Source: Huintestinicola sp050874005
GTDB taxonomy: Bacteria > Bacillota > Clostridia > Oscillospirales > Ruminococcaceae
Assembly: GCF_050874005.1 (NCBI RefSeq)
Contig: NZ_JBNMJV010000033.1
Coordinates: 1 to 31,996 of the forward strand
Length of the DNA: 31,996 nucleotides
Direction: 5' to 3'
Under the pieces are notes generated by a model, which was not told where the DNA came from, searched no databases, and saw only the letters and a list, made by a program, of their open reading frames with translations. This document shows, piece after piece, positions 5,981 through 14,456 of the stretch. Every line of letters starts with the position of its first letter. Position 1 is the stretch's first letter. Position numbers and translations under genes: made by a program.

Positions 5981-8722
5981 ATGAGCAAAAAAATACTTGA
6001 CTGGAATGAATATATCGAAAAGTCTGCGGAGACAGTCTCCGAGGGAATAGTAATGCTCAGAAACGAAAATAACGCTCTCCCCCTATCCCCCGATGAGGAG
6101 GTAGCCGTTTTCGGACGTATACAGCTTCACTACTACAAAAGCGGCACAGGCTCGGGCGGACTTGTAAACGTGAGCAAGGTCATTGGCGTTACCGACGGAC
6201 TTATTGAACGTGGCATAAAGATCAACGAGGAACTGCTTGAGGTCTACAAGAAATGGGACGAACAAAATCCCTTTGATATCGGAGCAGGCTGGGGTCAGGA
6301 ACCCTGGTCACAGACAGAAATGCCCGTTGAGGACAGCCTTGCGGCGCATATTGCCGAAAAATGCTCTTCCGCTATTGCAATAATCGGCAGAACCGCAGGC
6401 GAGGAACAGGACAACCGCAATGTAAAAGGCGCCTATCTCCTCAGCGACGGCGAGGAGCAGATGCTTGCTGCTGTAAGAAAGCATTTCAAGAAGCTTATCG
6501 TCCTGCTGAACGTAGGCGGCATTATTGATATGAGTTTTGTAAGCAGATACTCCCCCGACGCCGTATTGTACATATGGCAGGGCGGAATGGTAGGCGGTCT
6601 GGGAACAGCCGACGTGCTTACGGGAAAGGTCTCCCCCTCTGGAAAGCTGCCCGACACCATCGCATACTCCGTTTCCGATTACCCCTCGGACAAGTATTTC
6701 GGCGATACCGAAAGGAATTTCTATTCCGAGGATATTTACGTTGGCTACAGATATTTCGAGACATTTGCCCCCGAAAGGGTAATGTACCCCTTTGGTTTCG
6801 GACTTTCATACACAGAATTTGAAATAAAGCTCCTTTCCTCTCAGATATTGGCTGATAAAGCACATCTGACCGTTTCCGTTAAAAACATCGGCACCGTAAG
6901 CGGCAAGGAAGCAGTTCAGCTTTATGCCTCTGCACCACAGGGCAGTCTTGGAAAGCCTGCAAAGATTCTCTGCGGATATGAAAAGACAAAGCTCCTTGCC
7001 CCCTCCGAGGAACAGGAAGTAACCTTTGATATAAACTTCTCCGACCTCGCCTCCTATGACGATTCGGGAGCAGCCGGACACCGCTTCTGTTATGTGCTTG
7101 AAAAGGGCGAATATAAATTTTTCTGCGGTACAGACGTAAGAAGCTGTGAAGAATATCTCTCTGTTGTAATTCCCGAAACAAAAACAGTAAAGCAGGCAAA
7201 ACAGGCAATGGCACCCGTCCTGCCCTTTAAACGAATGAAGCCCGTTGCGGAAAACGGAAAGCTTGCAGTCGGATTTGAGGACGTTCCCCTTTCGGAAATA
7301 AACGAGACCGCACGCCGCATTGATGCCCTTCCCACCGAACTTCCCTATACGGGAGACAAGGGCATAAAGCTTGCGGACGTAAGAAACGGAAAGAACACTC
7401 TTTCGGAATTCATCGCCCAGCTTTCGGACTATGACCTCTCCTGCATAATCAGAGGAGAAGGAATGGGCAGTCCCCGTGTGACCCCGGGCACCGCATCCGC
7501 ATTCGGCGGAGTTGCCGACAGCCTGACAGGATTTGGTATTCCCTGCGGCTGCTGCTCAGATGGTCCCTCTGGTATGAGACTGGACTGCGGCACAAAGGCG
7601 TTCAGCCTGCCAAACGGCACCCTTATCGCCTCCACATTCAACAAATCCCTTGTCACCGAGCTTTTTAAGCTTATGGGAAGGGAAATGTCCGCAAATAAGG
7701 TGGACTGCCTTTTAGGACCCGGAATGAACATTCATCGCCACCCCCTCAACGGCAGGAACTTTGAATATTTCTCCGAGGATCCCTATCTTTCGGGAACCAT
7801 CGCCGCTGCCGAACTTATGGGACTTCACTCTGAGGGCGTAACGGGAACTATAAAGCACTTCTGCGGAAACAATCAGGAAACCAACAGACATAATATCGAC
7901 TCTGCCGTTTCAGAAAGAGCCTTGAGAGAAATATATCTCAAAGGCTTCGAGATTGCCGTTCGTGAAGGCGGCGCAGATTCCATTATGACAAGCTATAACT
8001 CCGTAAACGGTCTCTGGTCAGCAGGAAACTACGACCTCTGCACCACGATACTTCGTGATGAATGGGGCTTTAAGGGCTTTGTTATGACCGACTGGTGGGC
8101 AAATATAAACGAGCGTGGAAAGCCTGTTGACAAATCCGATTTTGCGGCAATGGCAAGAGCGCAGAACGACGTTTATATGGTCTGCGCAGACGGCGGAAAA
8201 AATAACGACAATACCCTTGCTTCTCTTGAAAACGGCACTCTGACCCGAGCAGAGCTTCAGCGAAACGCTGCCAACATCTGCACATTCCTTCTTGGCACAC
8301 ACGCAATGGACAGACTTTGCGGCATAACAGAAGAAGTTGAGATCATAAACCGCCACGATGAAAACCTCTCCGACAGCTCCGAGGAAGTTACTTTCTATAA
8401 TCTTGACGGAACACTCGTAATCGACGGCAGCGATATCCGCACCGACCGTGGCAGCGACTTCATATTTGCCCTTGACGTATCCGATCTTGGACTGTACCGC
8501 ATAATCCTGACAGGCAGCTCCGAGCAAAGCGAGCTGGCGCAGATACCCGTTACCGTATTCAGTATGGGAACCCCCTGCGGCTCATTTACCTGGAACGGTA
8601 CAGGCGGCCTCCCCGTTTCCTTTGAGTGCAGCACAAACTGCTTCTCACGCTTTACCACCATAAGAGTATATTTTGCTCAGAGCGGTCTCAAGCTTCACAG
8701 CATTAAGATCGAAAAGGCATAA
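5981..8722 (+). CDS. Glycoside hydrolase family 3 beta-glucosidase with reversed domain order
   Basis: This is a 913-residue cytoplasmic enzyme with no signal peptide. The order is reversed relative to most GH3 proteins. The alpha/beta sandwich comes first (about 20-270, with IIGRTAGEEQDN giving likely acid/base Glu141, ending PFGFGLSYT). A fibronectin III-like domain follows (about 285-385, VQLYASAP...). The TIM barrel is last (about 475-780, with NFEYFSEDPYLSG, IKHFCGNNQE and nucleophile Asp704 in GFVMTDWW). This permuted layout is known for beta-glucosidases of Ruminococcus albus and Butyrivibrio fibrisolvens. It likely splits cellobiose or other beta-glucosides taken into the cell. About 110 further residues form a beta-rich tail of unknown role. 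The start at 5981 has AGAAAGGA 10 nt upstream. An in-frame ATG at 5900 overlaps the promoter and is rejected. Confidence 0.92.
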   Translation: MSKKILDWNEYIEKSAETVSEGIVMLRNENNALPLSPDEEVAVFGRIQLHYYKSGTGSGGLVNVSKVIGVTDGLIERGIKINEELLEVYKKWDEQNPFDIGAGWGQEPWSQTEMPVEDSLAAHIAEKCSSAIAIIGRTAGEEQDNRNVKGAYLLSDGEEQMLAAVRKHFKKLIVLLNVGGIIDMSFVSRYSPDAVLYIWQGGMVGGLGTADVLTGKVSPSGKLPDTIAYSVSDYPSDKYFGDTERNFYSEDIYVGYRYFETFAPERVMYPFGFGLSYTEFEIKLLSSQILADKAHLTVSVKNIGTVSGKEAVQLYASAPQGSLGKPAKILCGYEKTKLLAPSEEQEVTFDINFSDLASYDDSGAAGHRFCYVLEKGEYKFFCGTDVRSCEEYLSVVIPETKTVKQAKQAMAPVLPFKRMKPVAENGKLAVGFEDVPLSEINETARRIDALPTELPYTGDKGIKLADVRNGKNTLSEFIAQLSDYDLSCIIRGEGMGSPRVTPGTASAFGGVADSLTGFGIPCGCCSDGPSGMRLDCGTKAFSLPNGTLIASTFNKSLVTELFKLMGREMSANKVDCLLGPGMNIHRHPLNGRNFEYFSEDPYLSGTIAAAELMGLHSEGVTGTIKHFCGNNQETNRHNIDSAVSERALREIYLKGFEIAVREGGADSIMTSYNSVNGLWSAGNYDLCTTILRDEWGFKGFVMTDWWANINERGKPVDKSDFAAMARAQNDVYMVCADGGKNNDNTLASLENGTLTRAELQRNAANICTFLLGTHAMDRLCGITEEVEIINRHDENLSDSSEEVTFYNLDGTLVIDGSDIRTDRGSDFIFALDVSDLGLYRIILTGSSEQSELAQIPVTVFSMGTPCGSFTWNGTGGLPVSFECSTNCFSRFTTIRVYFAQSGLKLHSIKIEKA

Positions 8723-8727
8723 AATTT

Positions 8728-8760
8728 CTCCGTCCCGAAAAAAATCGGGGCGGAGTTTTT
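8728..8760 (+). terminator. Terminator of the GH3 gene
   Basis: CTCCGTCCCGA (8728-8738) pairs with TCGGGGCGGAG (8745-8755) with one G-T pair and is followed by TTTTT. It starts 5 nt after the stop codon. Confidence 0.9.
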
Positions 8761-8771
8761 CGCATATACAA

Positions 8772-8898
8772 AAAGGCTGTCCGAAAAGGGGGAGCCCCCT
8801 TGAGCAATTCGCAGGTTACTCTGCAAACGCTCAAAGTGGGCGGCTCGGTACCGTTAAAACTTCTTTATCGGTACTTCCCTAAAACTCTGACAGCCTTT
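8772..8898. repeat. 127-bp multi-hairpin element with 10-bp terminal inverted repeats
   Basis: The ends AAAGGCTGTC (8772-8781) and GACAGCCTTT (8889-8898) are perfect inverted repeats. Inside are three more hairpins: AAGGGGG/CCCCCTT (8786-8801); TTGAGC/GCTCAA (8800-8805 with 8829-8834) enclosing GCAG/CTGC; and GTACCG/CGGTAC (8848-8853 with 8869-8874), extended inward by TAAA/TTTA. It lies between convergent genes. Read leftward the closing stem ends in TTTTT, so it can serve as the terminator of the 96-residue gene. The 107-nt structured interior is far more than a terminator needs. It could be a small non-autonomous element or a structured RNA. Confidence 0.65.
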
Positions 8899-8904
8899 AT
8901 CATT

Positions 8905-9195
8905 TTATCTTGAAAGCCACGCATAAGCGATATCAAGCGCCTCGTAAAGACTGCTTTTCTCACTCTGCTTGATGATAGCCTCAACAGGATTAAGCTTTTC
9001 ATCGGTAGCCATCTTGTAGATCTTTACCTTGCTGGCAACGTCAAGATCGCCGACCTTAGTTTTCTCCATAATCTGCATCATAATAACATAGGGGTCGTAC
9101 ATATTGCCGTAATAGATCTGATCGCCTTTTCTCACCAGAGGATAACCCTTATAGGTAAAGAAATCTGTCTTTTTTGTTTCTGCTGCGTCACTCAT
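8905..9195 (-). CDS. Conserved-looking protein of unknown function, 96 residues
   Basis: The product is soluble and has no signal peptide. The N-terminal half carries a beta-like segment FFTYKGYPLVRKGDQIYYGN, then DPYVIMMQIMEKTKVGDLDVASKVKIYKM, and the C-terminal half is helical (EKSSLYEALDIAYAWLSR). I do not recognise a domain with an assigned function. It is clearly a real gene: an AAGGAGG ribosome binding site lies at the right distance from the ATG, and it has its own near-consensus promoter at 9246-9274. It seems monocistronic, ending in the structured element at 8772-8898. The strength of these signals suggests an abundant small protein. Confidence 0.75.
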   Translation of the reverse strand: MSDAAETKKTDFFTYKGYPLVRKGDQIYYGNMYDPYVIMMQIMEKTKVGDLDVASKVKIYKMATDEKLNPVEAIIKQSEKSSLYEALDIAYAWLSR

Positions 9196-9245
9196 AGATG
9201 TTCCTCCTTATAAATTAGTCTAAGCCTGCAAATCTTCTTTAAAAC

Positions 9246-9274
9246 ATTATAACACAAAAATACAGAAAAATCAA
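9246..9274 (-). promoter_or_regulatory. Sigma-A promoter of the 96-residue protein gene
   Basis: Read leftward: TTGATT (9274-9269), a 17-nt spacer, TATAAT (9251-9246). It lies about 50 nt upstream of the start codon. Confidence 0.8.
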
Positions 9275-9369
9275 GTAGTTTTTTAACATTTTTATAATTT
9301 TTTCCAAAAAGATATTGCCGACCGAATATTTTTATTTTAACAGATCCGAAATGCGTATTCTGTCGTATC

Positions 9370-10830
9370 TTACCAGGTGGAAACTATTTTTTCACCGTTC
9401 AGCAGATGCTCTACATTGTCTAAAAGACGGTTCACATAAGCCGTTCTGCATTTGAAGCTGGTTCTGCCGTTAAGTCTGATAATGGATTTTCTGTCGGCAG
9501 AATTTATAAATTCTATCTTATCCACACCATACTCGTGGCTGATAGTAACGGTAATATCCGCAGGATCCGAGCAGTTTTCAAGATACAGCTCCTCGGCAGG
9601 TGCACGAAGGATATACTGATAAAAATCCTTGAAATTGTCCGTAGTAACGTCTTTATCGTCGCACTCGACCTTGAAATCGTCCTTTCCGCCGCTGAGAGTA
9701 AAGAGCGTGCCGGTGTCGGCGGTCTCTATCTCAATGGTGTTGATGGAGTAGATATAAGTGCTTGTTATCATACTCATCGTAATGTCAAGAGGCATTACAG
9801 TCGCCCAGGGAAGAATGCTGTAGTCAAACATATAAATAATATCAATGCCGTCAGCATAGCAGTATCTTCCGAGAGTCTTTCCGTTTTCATCAACGTACTC
9901 GTTGCCCATAAGCAGATAAAAATCTCCGCCTGTGATATCAAAGCTTACCTCGCCGTAAGGGTCTGCAAGGCCGTACTGAGCCATTATCTCATCTGTAGGC
10001 GCAGCCACAGCTATCTCGGTAGCTGTAAGATTGAAAACGCTGTTTATAACATTGTACGACGTGTCGGGATTAAGGTCAAGGCTTACGGGGCTTGTCATAA
10101 CATGACTTGAGGAGTTGCCGTATATCGCATCCGGGTCGTCCTGGCGCACATCATATTCAAGTACTATATCGTAATCAATGTCCTTTCGTGAAATGGTAAT
10201 GCTTGTTATCTTGGAATAATCCGTAGTATCGTTTTCGTCCTCTGCCTGCTTCTGAGTGTAAACAGTTTTTGCGAGGAAATAAAATCTGTCATTTAAGAAT
10301 ATATCAACATCGGAAGATTTTACCGCATAAACGGTATTCTCTCCCTTGAAAGCTGCGTAGCAAAGGCCGTCCGAAGGAGACTCGTTTCCGATAAGCAGCT
10401 CCTTCACATCGGAACCGCCGCCGAAGGTCACAGTTACCTCCGCACGGGGAGCGTCAAGGCCGTAAACGGACATATCCTCTGCCTTTTCCGCCGCCACCTG
10501 CTGAGATGTGAGGGTAGCCGCACTTGAACAGATATCGTCAACCGCAGCAGCGCTGTGAGGAAGCCCGATAAAATCTGCAACGAACCAGGAACTGTCGTTG
10601 TACTTTACAACATCGTACTCCCCCGAGCTGTTTGAAACGTGGATATTATCTATCTGAGCAGGGTCCTTGTCATAAAGCAGCTTTGAGAGAGTTTCGGAAG
10701 CTGAGGTAGTTTCCTCTGCTGTCTCCTCTGGCTCTTCCGAACCGCTCATAACACTCAGCAGAATAACTGCAGCGGCAAGAACGGCAAGCACAACAGCGCC
10801 AATTATCAAAAGCTTAACATTGGATCTCAT
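9370..10830 (-). CDS. DUF4340-type membrane-anchored protein, last gene of a Gld-like ABC operon
   Basis: This 486-residue protein has an N-terminal membrane anchor (about 8-28) and a large exported part. A Glu/Thr-rich linker is followed by the repeated beta-rich pattern seen in DUF4340 proteins: KLLYDKDPAQIDNIHVSN...VKYNDSSWFV, then MSVYGLDAPRAEVTVTFGGG...LLIGNESP, and a second copy-like AQYGLADPYGEVSFDITGGDFYLLMGNEY. This family is known mainly from its place downstream of GldG-like genes; its biochemical role is not established. The ATG directly abuts the stop codon of the GldG-like gene, so the two are co-translated and probably work in one complex on the outer membrane face. No clear terminator was found in the AT-rich bases after the stop. 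Confidence 0.85.
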   Translation of the reverse strand: MRSNVKLLIIGAVVLAVLAAAVILLSVMSGSEEPEETAEETTSASETLSKLLYDKDPAQIDNIHVSNSSGEYDVVKYNDSSWFVADFIGLPHSAAAVDDICSSAATLTSQQVAAEKAEDMSVYGLDAPRAEVTVTFGGGSDVKELLIGNESPSDGLCYAAFKGENTVYAVKSSDVDIFLNDRFYFLAKTVYTQKQAEDENDTTDYSKITSITISRKDIDYDIVLEYDVRQDDPDAIYGNSSSHVMTSPVSLDLNPDTSYNVINSVFNLTATEIAVAAPTDEIMAQYGLADPYGEVSFDITGGDFYLLMGNEYVDENGKTLGRYCYADGIDIIYMFDYSILPWATVMPLDITMSMITSTYIYSINTIEIETADTGTLFTLSGGKDDFKVECDDKDVTTDNFKDFYQYILRAPAEELYLENCSDPADITVTISHEYGVDKIEFINSADRKSIIRLNGRTSFKCRTAYVNRLLDNVEHLLNGEKIVSTW

Positions 10831-12441
10831 TTACTTGCGTCTCCTTCTGATAAATACCACCGCACCGATGATAAGAACAACAACGGGAACGATAACGATA
10901 AACAGGATAAAGTATCTGTTTGCAGTACCCTGATCAATATCAAAGCTGTCAGAGCCAAGGTCCTTTGCAACGATAGAAATACCGCTGTTCTTTCCTGCCA
11001 TTGTGTTTACAACTGAAACAAAGTAATCGCCGTTGTTGAAATAAGTGGTGGAAGTGAAGCTTTCGTCAAGAGTCTCCGAAGAACCGATAACAAGCACGTT
11101 GCTGAATATCATATTGTCGTTCTCGTCAAAGGTATGCTTTCTTCCGAGAGCCATAGTGGTCTGAACGCCGTACTGAATACCGGAGGTATCGCCGTTCTTG
11201 ATCGCCTGCTGGATCTCGTCGGTCATAATGAAAGCGGTATCTTTTGTCTGAAGAAGAGCAACGGTGCTTCTTGTATCCTTTGTATCAAAAAGGAGCGTAA
11301 GGGGTCTGGACTGGAAATCTATCACAGGCAGAGCCGCAGAAGCAAGATTTGTTGAATAATCATTCTCGGCAATATAATCTCTGATAACATAGAGATTTTG
11401 GCTCTGAAGATTATTAACATCGCTGTCGGCAACAATGCCGTTTTCAACACGAATTCCCCATTCCTCAAGGAATGTGTTGATATTAGAAGTAGTTTTCTGA
11501 CTGTAATCCGCAAAATAGATAAGGCTCTTGCCCAGCTTGCCGTCATTGTCAAGGAAAGCGTAGAGCATATCTATGATCGAGGAGTCATAATCGTTAAGAG
11601 GTGCGTTTATCACAACAATATCCGTATCCTCGGGAATAGTTCCCGAAAGAGGATCCATCTCGCTGACCTCATAGCCGTTTGCGGAAAGAAGGTTGAATAC
11701 ATTGTCATAGGAAGTACCCGAAGTCTCGCTGTTAAATACAACAGCCTTGATGGGATCGGGGTCGGTGACATACATAATAGCGGAAGTGATCTCCTGCTCC
11801 GCCTTTGAAGAAACGGGAACAGTCACATAGGAAAAGCTGCTGTAATCAAACTGTGACTCGGTGTTGTACAGATCCTGTATGCCGAAAACCTTGATACGGC
11901 CGTTAGCCTCGTTTTCGACCACAATGCTGTACTGGCTTATCTCGCCCTTGTATGACTCCTTGTAACGCTCAGCATAGATAGGGTCGGAAACCATATCCAC
12001 AAACTGAAGGTTTATATAATCGCTGTAAATGGAATATTTTTTCAGCACCTCATACGCCTGCTTGTAGTAGATATATGTGGCAGTCTGAAAGGTAAGCTCA
12101 TCTGAGAGACAAACTATATTTACAGGCTGATCTAAAGTTGCAAGGTAGTCGATAGTCTGCTGAGATATCTCGAAATTGCCGTTAGTGGTAAGGTCGATGG
12201 ACATATTGACCTTGTCCGAAGCAATGTTCACAATAACATTCACAAGCACCACGATAGCCACCACGATAAGGGTAATTGCAGCGGCAATAGAACCGTATTT
12301 GAGCTTTCTTTTGTTGAAGCCGCCCTTTTTCTTAGGGGCATTTTCGGAAGCAGCCGCAGTTTCGGAAACAGCAGTTTCGGCTGTCTCATTTGCAGGAGCT
12401 ACGTCTGCATTTATTTCAGCTTCTTTTTTATTCTTAGCCAT
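10831..12441 (-). CDS. GldG-like ABC transporter auxiliary protein
   Basis: This 536-residue protein has an Ala/Glu-rich cytoplasmic start, a membrane segment at about 55-75, a large external domain and a second membrane segment near the C-terminus (YFILFIVIVPVVVLIIGAVVF) followed by RRRRK. The external part has the features of the ABC auxiliary (GldG/IFT52-like) family: YLATLDQPVNIVCLSDE early, then VVFNSETSGTSYDNVF...LLSANGYEVSEMD and DIVVINAPLNDYD. The family partners an ABC permease of unknown substrate. The start was moved to the second ATG at 12441: AAAGGA is 9 nt from it but directly touches the first ATG at 12450. The gene follows the permease gene by a short gap. Confidence 0.85.
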   Translation of the reverse strand: MAKNKKEAEINADVAPANETAETAVSETAAASENAPKKKGGFNKRKLKYGSIAAAITLIVVAIVVLVNVIVNIASDKVNMSIDLTTNGNFEISQQTIDYLATLDQPVNIVCLSDELTFQTATYIYYKQAYEVLKKYSIYSDYINLQFVDMVSDPIYAERYKESYKGEISQYSIVVENEANGRIKVFGIQDLYNTESQFDYSSFSYVTVPVSSKAEQEITSAIMYVTDPDPIKAVVFNSETSGTSYDNVFNLLSANGYEVSEMDPLSGTIPEDTDIVVINAPLNDYDSSIIDMLYAFLDNDGKLGKSLIYFADYSQKTTSNINTFLEEWGIRVENGIVADSDVNNLQSQNLYVIRDYIAENDYSTNLASAALPVIDFQSRPLTLLFDTKDTRSTVALLQTKDTAFIMTDEIQQAIKNGDTSGIQYGVQTTMALGRKHTFDENDNMIFSNVLVIGSSETLDESFTSTTYFNNGDYFVSVVNTMAGKNSGISIVAKDLGSDSFDIDQGTANRYFILFIVIVPVVVLIIGAVVFIRRRRK

Positions 12442-12468
12442 TTTATTCATTCCTTTCAGTTAAAATCC

Positions 12469-13176
12469 TCAGCTCCAGCGGCGGCGCTCAAGCACCCTTA
12501 CCGTAAGGAAATTGAAAATAAATATAACGCTGATAAAGAATACAACGCTGGTGATATTAAGGATACCCTGAGTAAATTCGGTGTATCTGTTATAGAAGCC
12601 CACAGCCACCATTACCTTCTTGAGAGGAGCAATGGTAACGCTTGAAGCGAAAACATCTATCATATACAGCAGGAAGTTGATGAGCAGGCTGATAATAGCT
12701 GCAACGATCTGTATCTCCGTAAGTGACGACACAAAAAGGCCGATGGAAATAAAGGATGTACCTACAAGAAGAAGTCCCACGAAATTTCCGATAACAGTCG
12801 CCCAGGGAAGAGTGCCTGCAAGGCTGTAAAGCACTAAAACATAAGGAATGTAAATTGCCATTCCGATAAGAAAAACAGTAGCTGCGGCAAAGAATTTGCC
12901 AAGAACAATTTCCGCAAGATTAACGGGAGCCGTAAGAAGCCCCTGATCGGTCTTCTGCTTCTTCTCATCAGACATAAGCCTCATTGTAAGCAGGGGTATA
13001 AAAAGCATTATTATCATAAATATGCCGAGAAATGCGTAGGACATATCGGTGGTCGCACCCATAATGTTGTTTCCCACAAAATAAAATGCGCTTATCACAT
13101 AAAAAATAGCAAGATAGATATATGCGATGGGCGATGTGAAAAATGCCTTCATTTCTCTTTTATAAATTGCACCCAT
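12469..13176 (-). CDS. ABC transporter permease, GldF-like
   Basis: This is a 235-residue integral membrane protein with six hydrophobic segments. It opens MGAIYKREMKAFFTSPIAYI, the characteristic start of ABC-2 type permeases of the GldF/NosY kind, and has LLTMRLMSDEKKQKTDQGLLTAPV in the first cytoplasmic region. It would form the membrane channel with the ATPase encoded just upstream. The two genes overlap by one base (TAATG), so translation is coupled. What it moves is unknown. In Bacteroidetes the related GldAFG set is needed for gliding, but nothing else here points to gliding. Confidence 0.88.
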   Translation of the reverse strand: MGAIYKREMKAFFTSPIAYIYLAIFYVISAFYFVGNNIMGATTDMSYAFLGIFMIIMLFIPLLTMRLMSDEKKQKTDQGLLTAPVNLAEIVLGKFFAAATVFLIGMAIYIPYVLVLYSLAGTLPWATVIGNFVGLLLVGTSFISIGLFVSSLTEIQIVAAIISLLINFLLYMIDVFASSVTIAPLKKVMVAVGFYNRYTEFTQGILNITSVVFFISVIFIFNFLTVRVLERRRWS

Positions 13177-14264
13177 TATTCTTCTCCTCCGTCGCTTTCA
13201 CTTTCGGTCTCTGCGCCGTCATCTGATTTTTTCATCTGACTTACAGCGTCTGCTGCCAGAACAGCGCCCGAGACCTGTTCCATAAGCTCTCTCTGAGTTT
13301 TTTCGTCCACAGGCTTTGCGCCAACCTTGACGTCGCTGCCCATAGTTATCTTGAGGAAGATATCCTCGAGGGTCATTTCATTTGATTTAAGACCAAGCAT
13401 ATACCAGTTGCGCTCCGCAAGACGCTTGAAAAGATCACGTCTGATATCAGATTTCTCCTCCACCTCTATCTCGTAATCATAAATACCCGGCTCTCTTTCC
13501 ATTTCGGCGGTAACGTCCTCAACGCCCTTGATACCCTTGATAAGCTTGATGACCTCCTCACGGGGACCGTCAATTCTTGCTGTGTATCTCAGATCGTCGG
13601 AAACAGTCTTTGTAAGATTTTCGGTAGTGTCGTCCGCAACAATTTCGCCCTTGTTAATGATAACGATACGGTCGCAGACAGCCTGTATCTCCGAAAGGAT
13701 ATGGGAGGAAAGAATGACTGTGTGCTTCTTGCCCAGCCTTTTGATAAGATTTCTGATATCAAGTATCTGCTTGGGGTCAAGACCGACTGTAGGCTCGTCA
13801 AGAATAAGTATCTTAGGGTTACCGATAAGCGCCTGAGCCATACCCACACGCTGTCTGTAGCCCTTTGAAAGGTGCTTTATGAGCCTGTTATAAACGTCTG
13901 TGATCTTAACCAGCTTGCACACATCGTCAATGTGAGCCTCTCTCGGTATCTTGCACTTTTTCAGATCGTAAACGAAATTCAGATATTCCTTAACGGACAT
14001 ATCGGGATAAAGAGGAGGTATCTCGGGAAGATAGCCTATCTCCTTCTTAGCGGCGGTGGGGTTGTCCAGAATATCTATGCCGTTTATAAGCACCTCTCCG
14101 TCGGTGGAAGAGATATAACCGGTAAGGATATTCATAGTGGTGGATTTTCCTGCACCGTTAGGTCCGAGAAAGCCAAGTATCTCGCCATCGTTTACGGTAA
14201 AGGAAATGTTGTCCACAGCCTTTTTTGCTCCGTACTGCTTGGTAAGGTTTTTGACCTCTATCAT
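13176..14264 (-). CDS. ABC transporter ATP-binding protein, GldA-like
   Basis: This is a 362-residue cytoplasmic ATPase, first gene of the four-gene operon. Walker A GPNGAGKS is at 34-41, the signature LSKGYRQR at 132-139, Walker B ILILDEP at 152-158, and the switch His in SSHILSE near 188. After the ATPase core (about 1-220) comes a 140-residue C-terminal extension with a beta-alpha domain (YTARIDGPREEVIKLIKGIKGVEDV), as in GldA and other ABC-2 exporters, ending in an acidic tail. It would power export or membrane remodelling together with the permease. An AAAGGAATGAT ribosome-binding region precedes the ATG. Confidence 0.9.
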   Translation of the reverse strand: MIEVKNLTKQYGAKKAVDNISFTVNDGEILGFLGPNGAGKSTTMNILTGYISSTDGEVLINGIDILDNPTAAKKEIGYLPEIPPLYPDMSVKEYLNFVYDLKKCKIPREAHIDDVCKLVKITDVYNRLIKHLSKGYRQRVGMAQALIGNPKILILDEPTVGLDPKQILDIRNLIKRLGKKHTVILSSHILSEIQAVCDRIVIINKGEIVADDTTENLTKTVSDDLRYTARIDGPREEVIKLIKGIKGVEDVTAEMEREPGIYDYEIEVEEKSDIRRDLFKRLAERNWYMLGLKSNEMTLEDIFLKITMGSDVKVGAKPVDEKTQRELMEQVSGAVLAADAVSQMKKSDDGAETESESDGGEE

Positions 14265-14396
14265 TTTTCAGATCATTCCTTTCTGAGAGCTTTGCCTTTT
14301 CATTCAAAAGCCAAGGCAGCATAAACAGCCGCCCCAAAATGAAAAATCATCAGTATTACATAAATTTTACCGTGTTAATGTGAAAGTCACGTGATA

Positions 14397-14448
14397 ATAC
14401 AGCGTAAGCGGTGAAAAATGATGATTTTCCTATCGCTTTACGCTGTAT
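14397..14448 (-). terminator. Hairpin between gltX and the ABC operon
   Basis: ATACAGCGTAAGCG (14397-14410) pairs with CGCTTTACGCTGTAT (14434-14448) with one bulged A. It starts 8 nt after the gltX stop codon, so it probably ends or attenuates the long housekeeping transcript, although only a poor T-run follows. The loop side TGATGATTTTC is complementary to bases at 14341-14352, which permits an alternative fold. The remaining bases to 14265 hold no gene. Only a weak promoter-like pair (TTCACA, 18 nt, TGTAAT) was seen for the ABC operon. Confidence 0.55.
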
Positions 14449-14456
14449 CGTCGAAA

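Noticed and set aside
9370..14264. Gliding motility function for the ABC operon
   Set aside because: Only the ABC part is related to Gld proteins; no other gliding component is present and the family is widespread in non-gliding bacteria.
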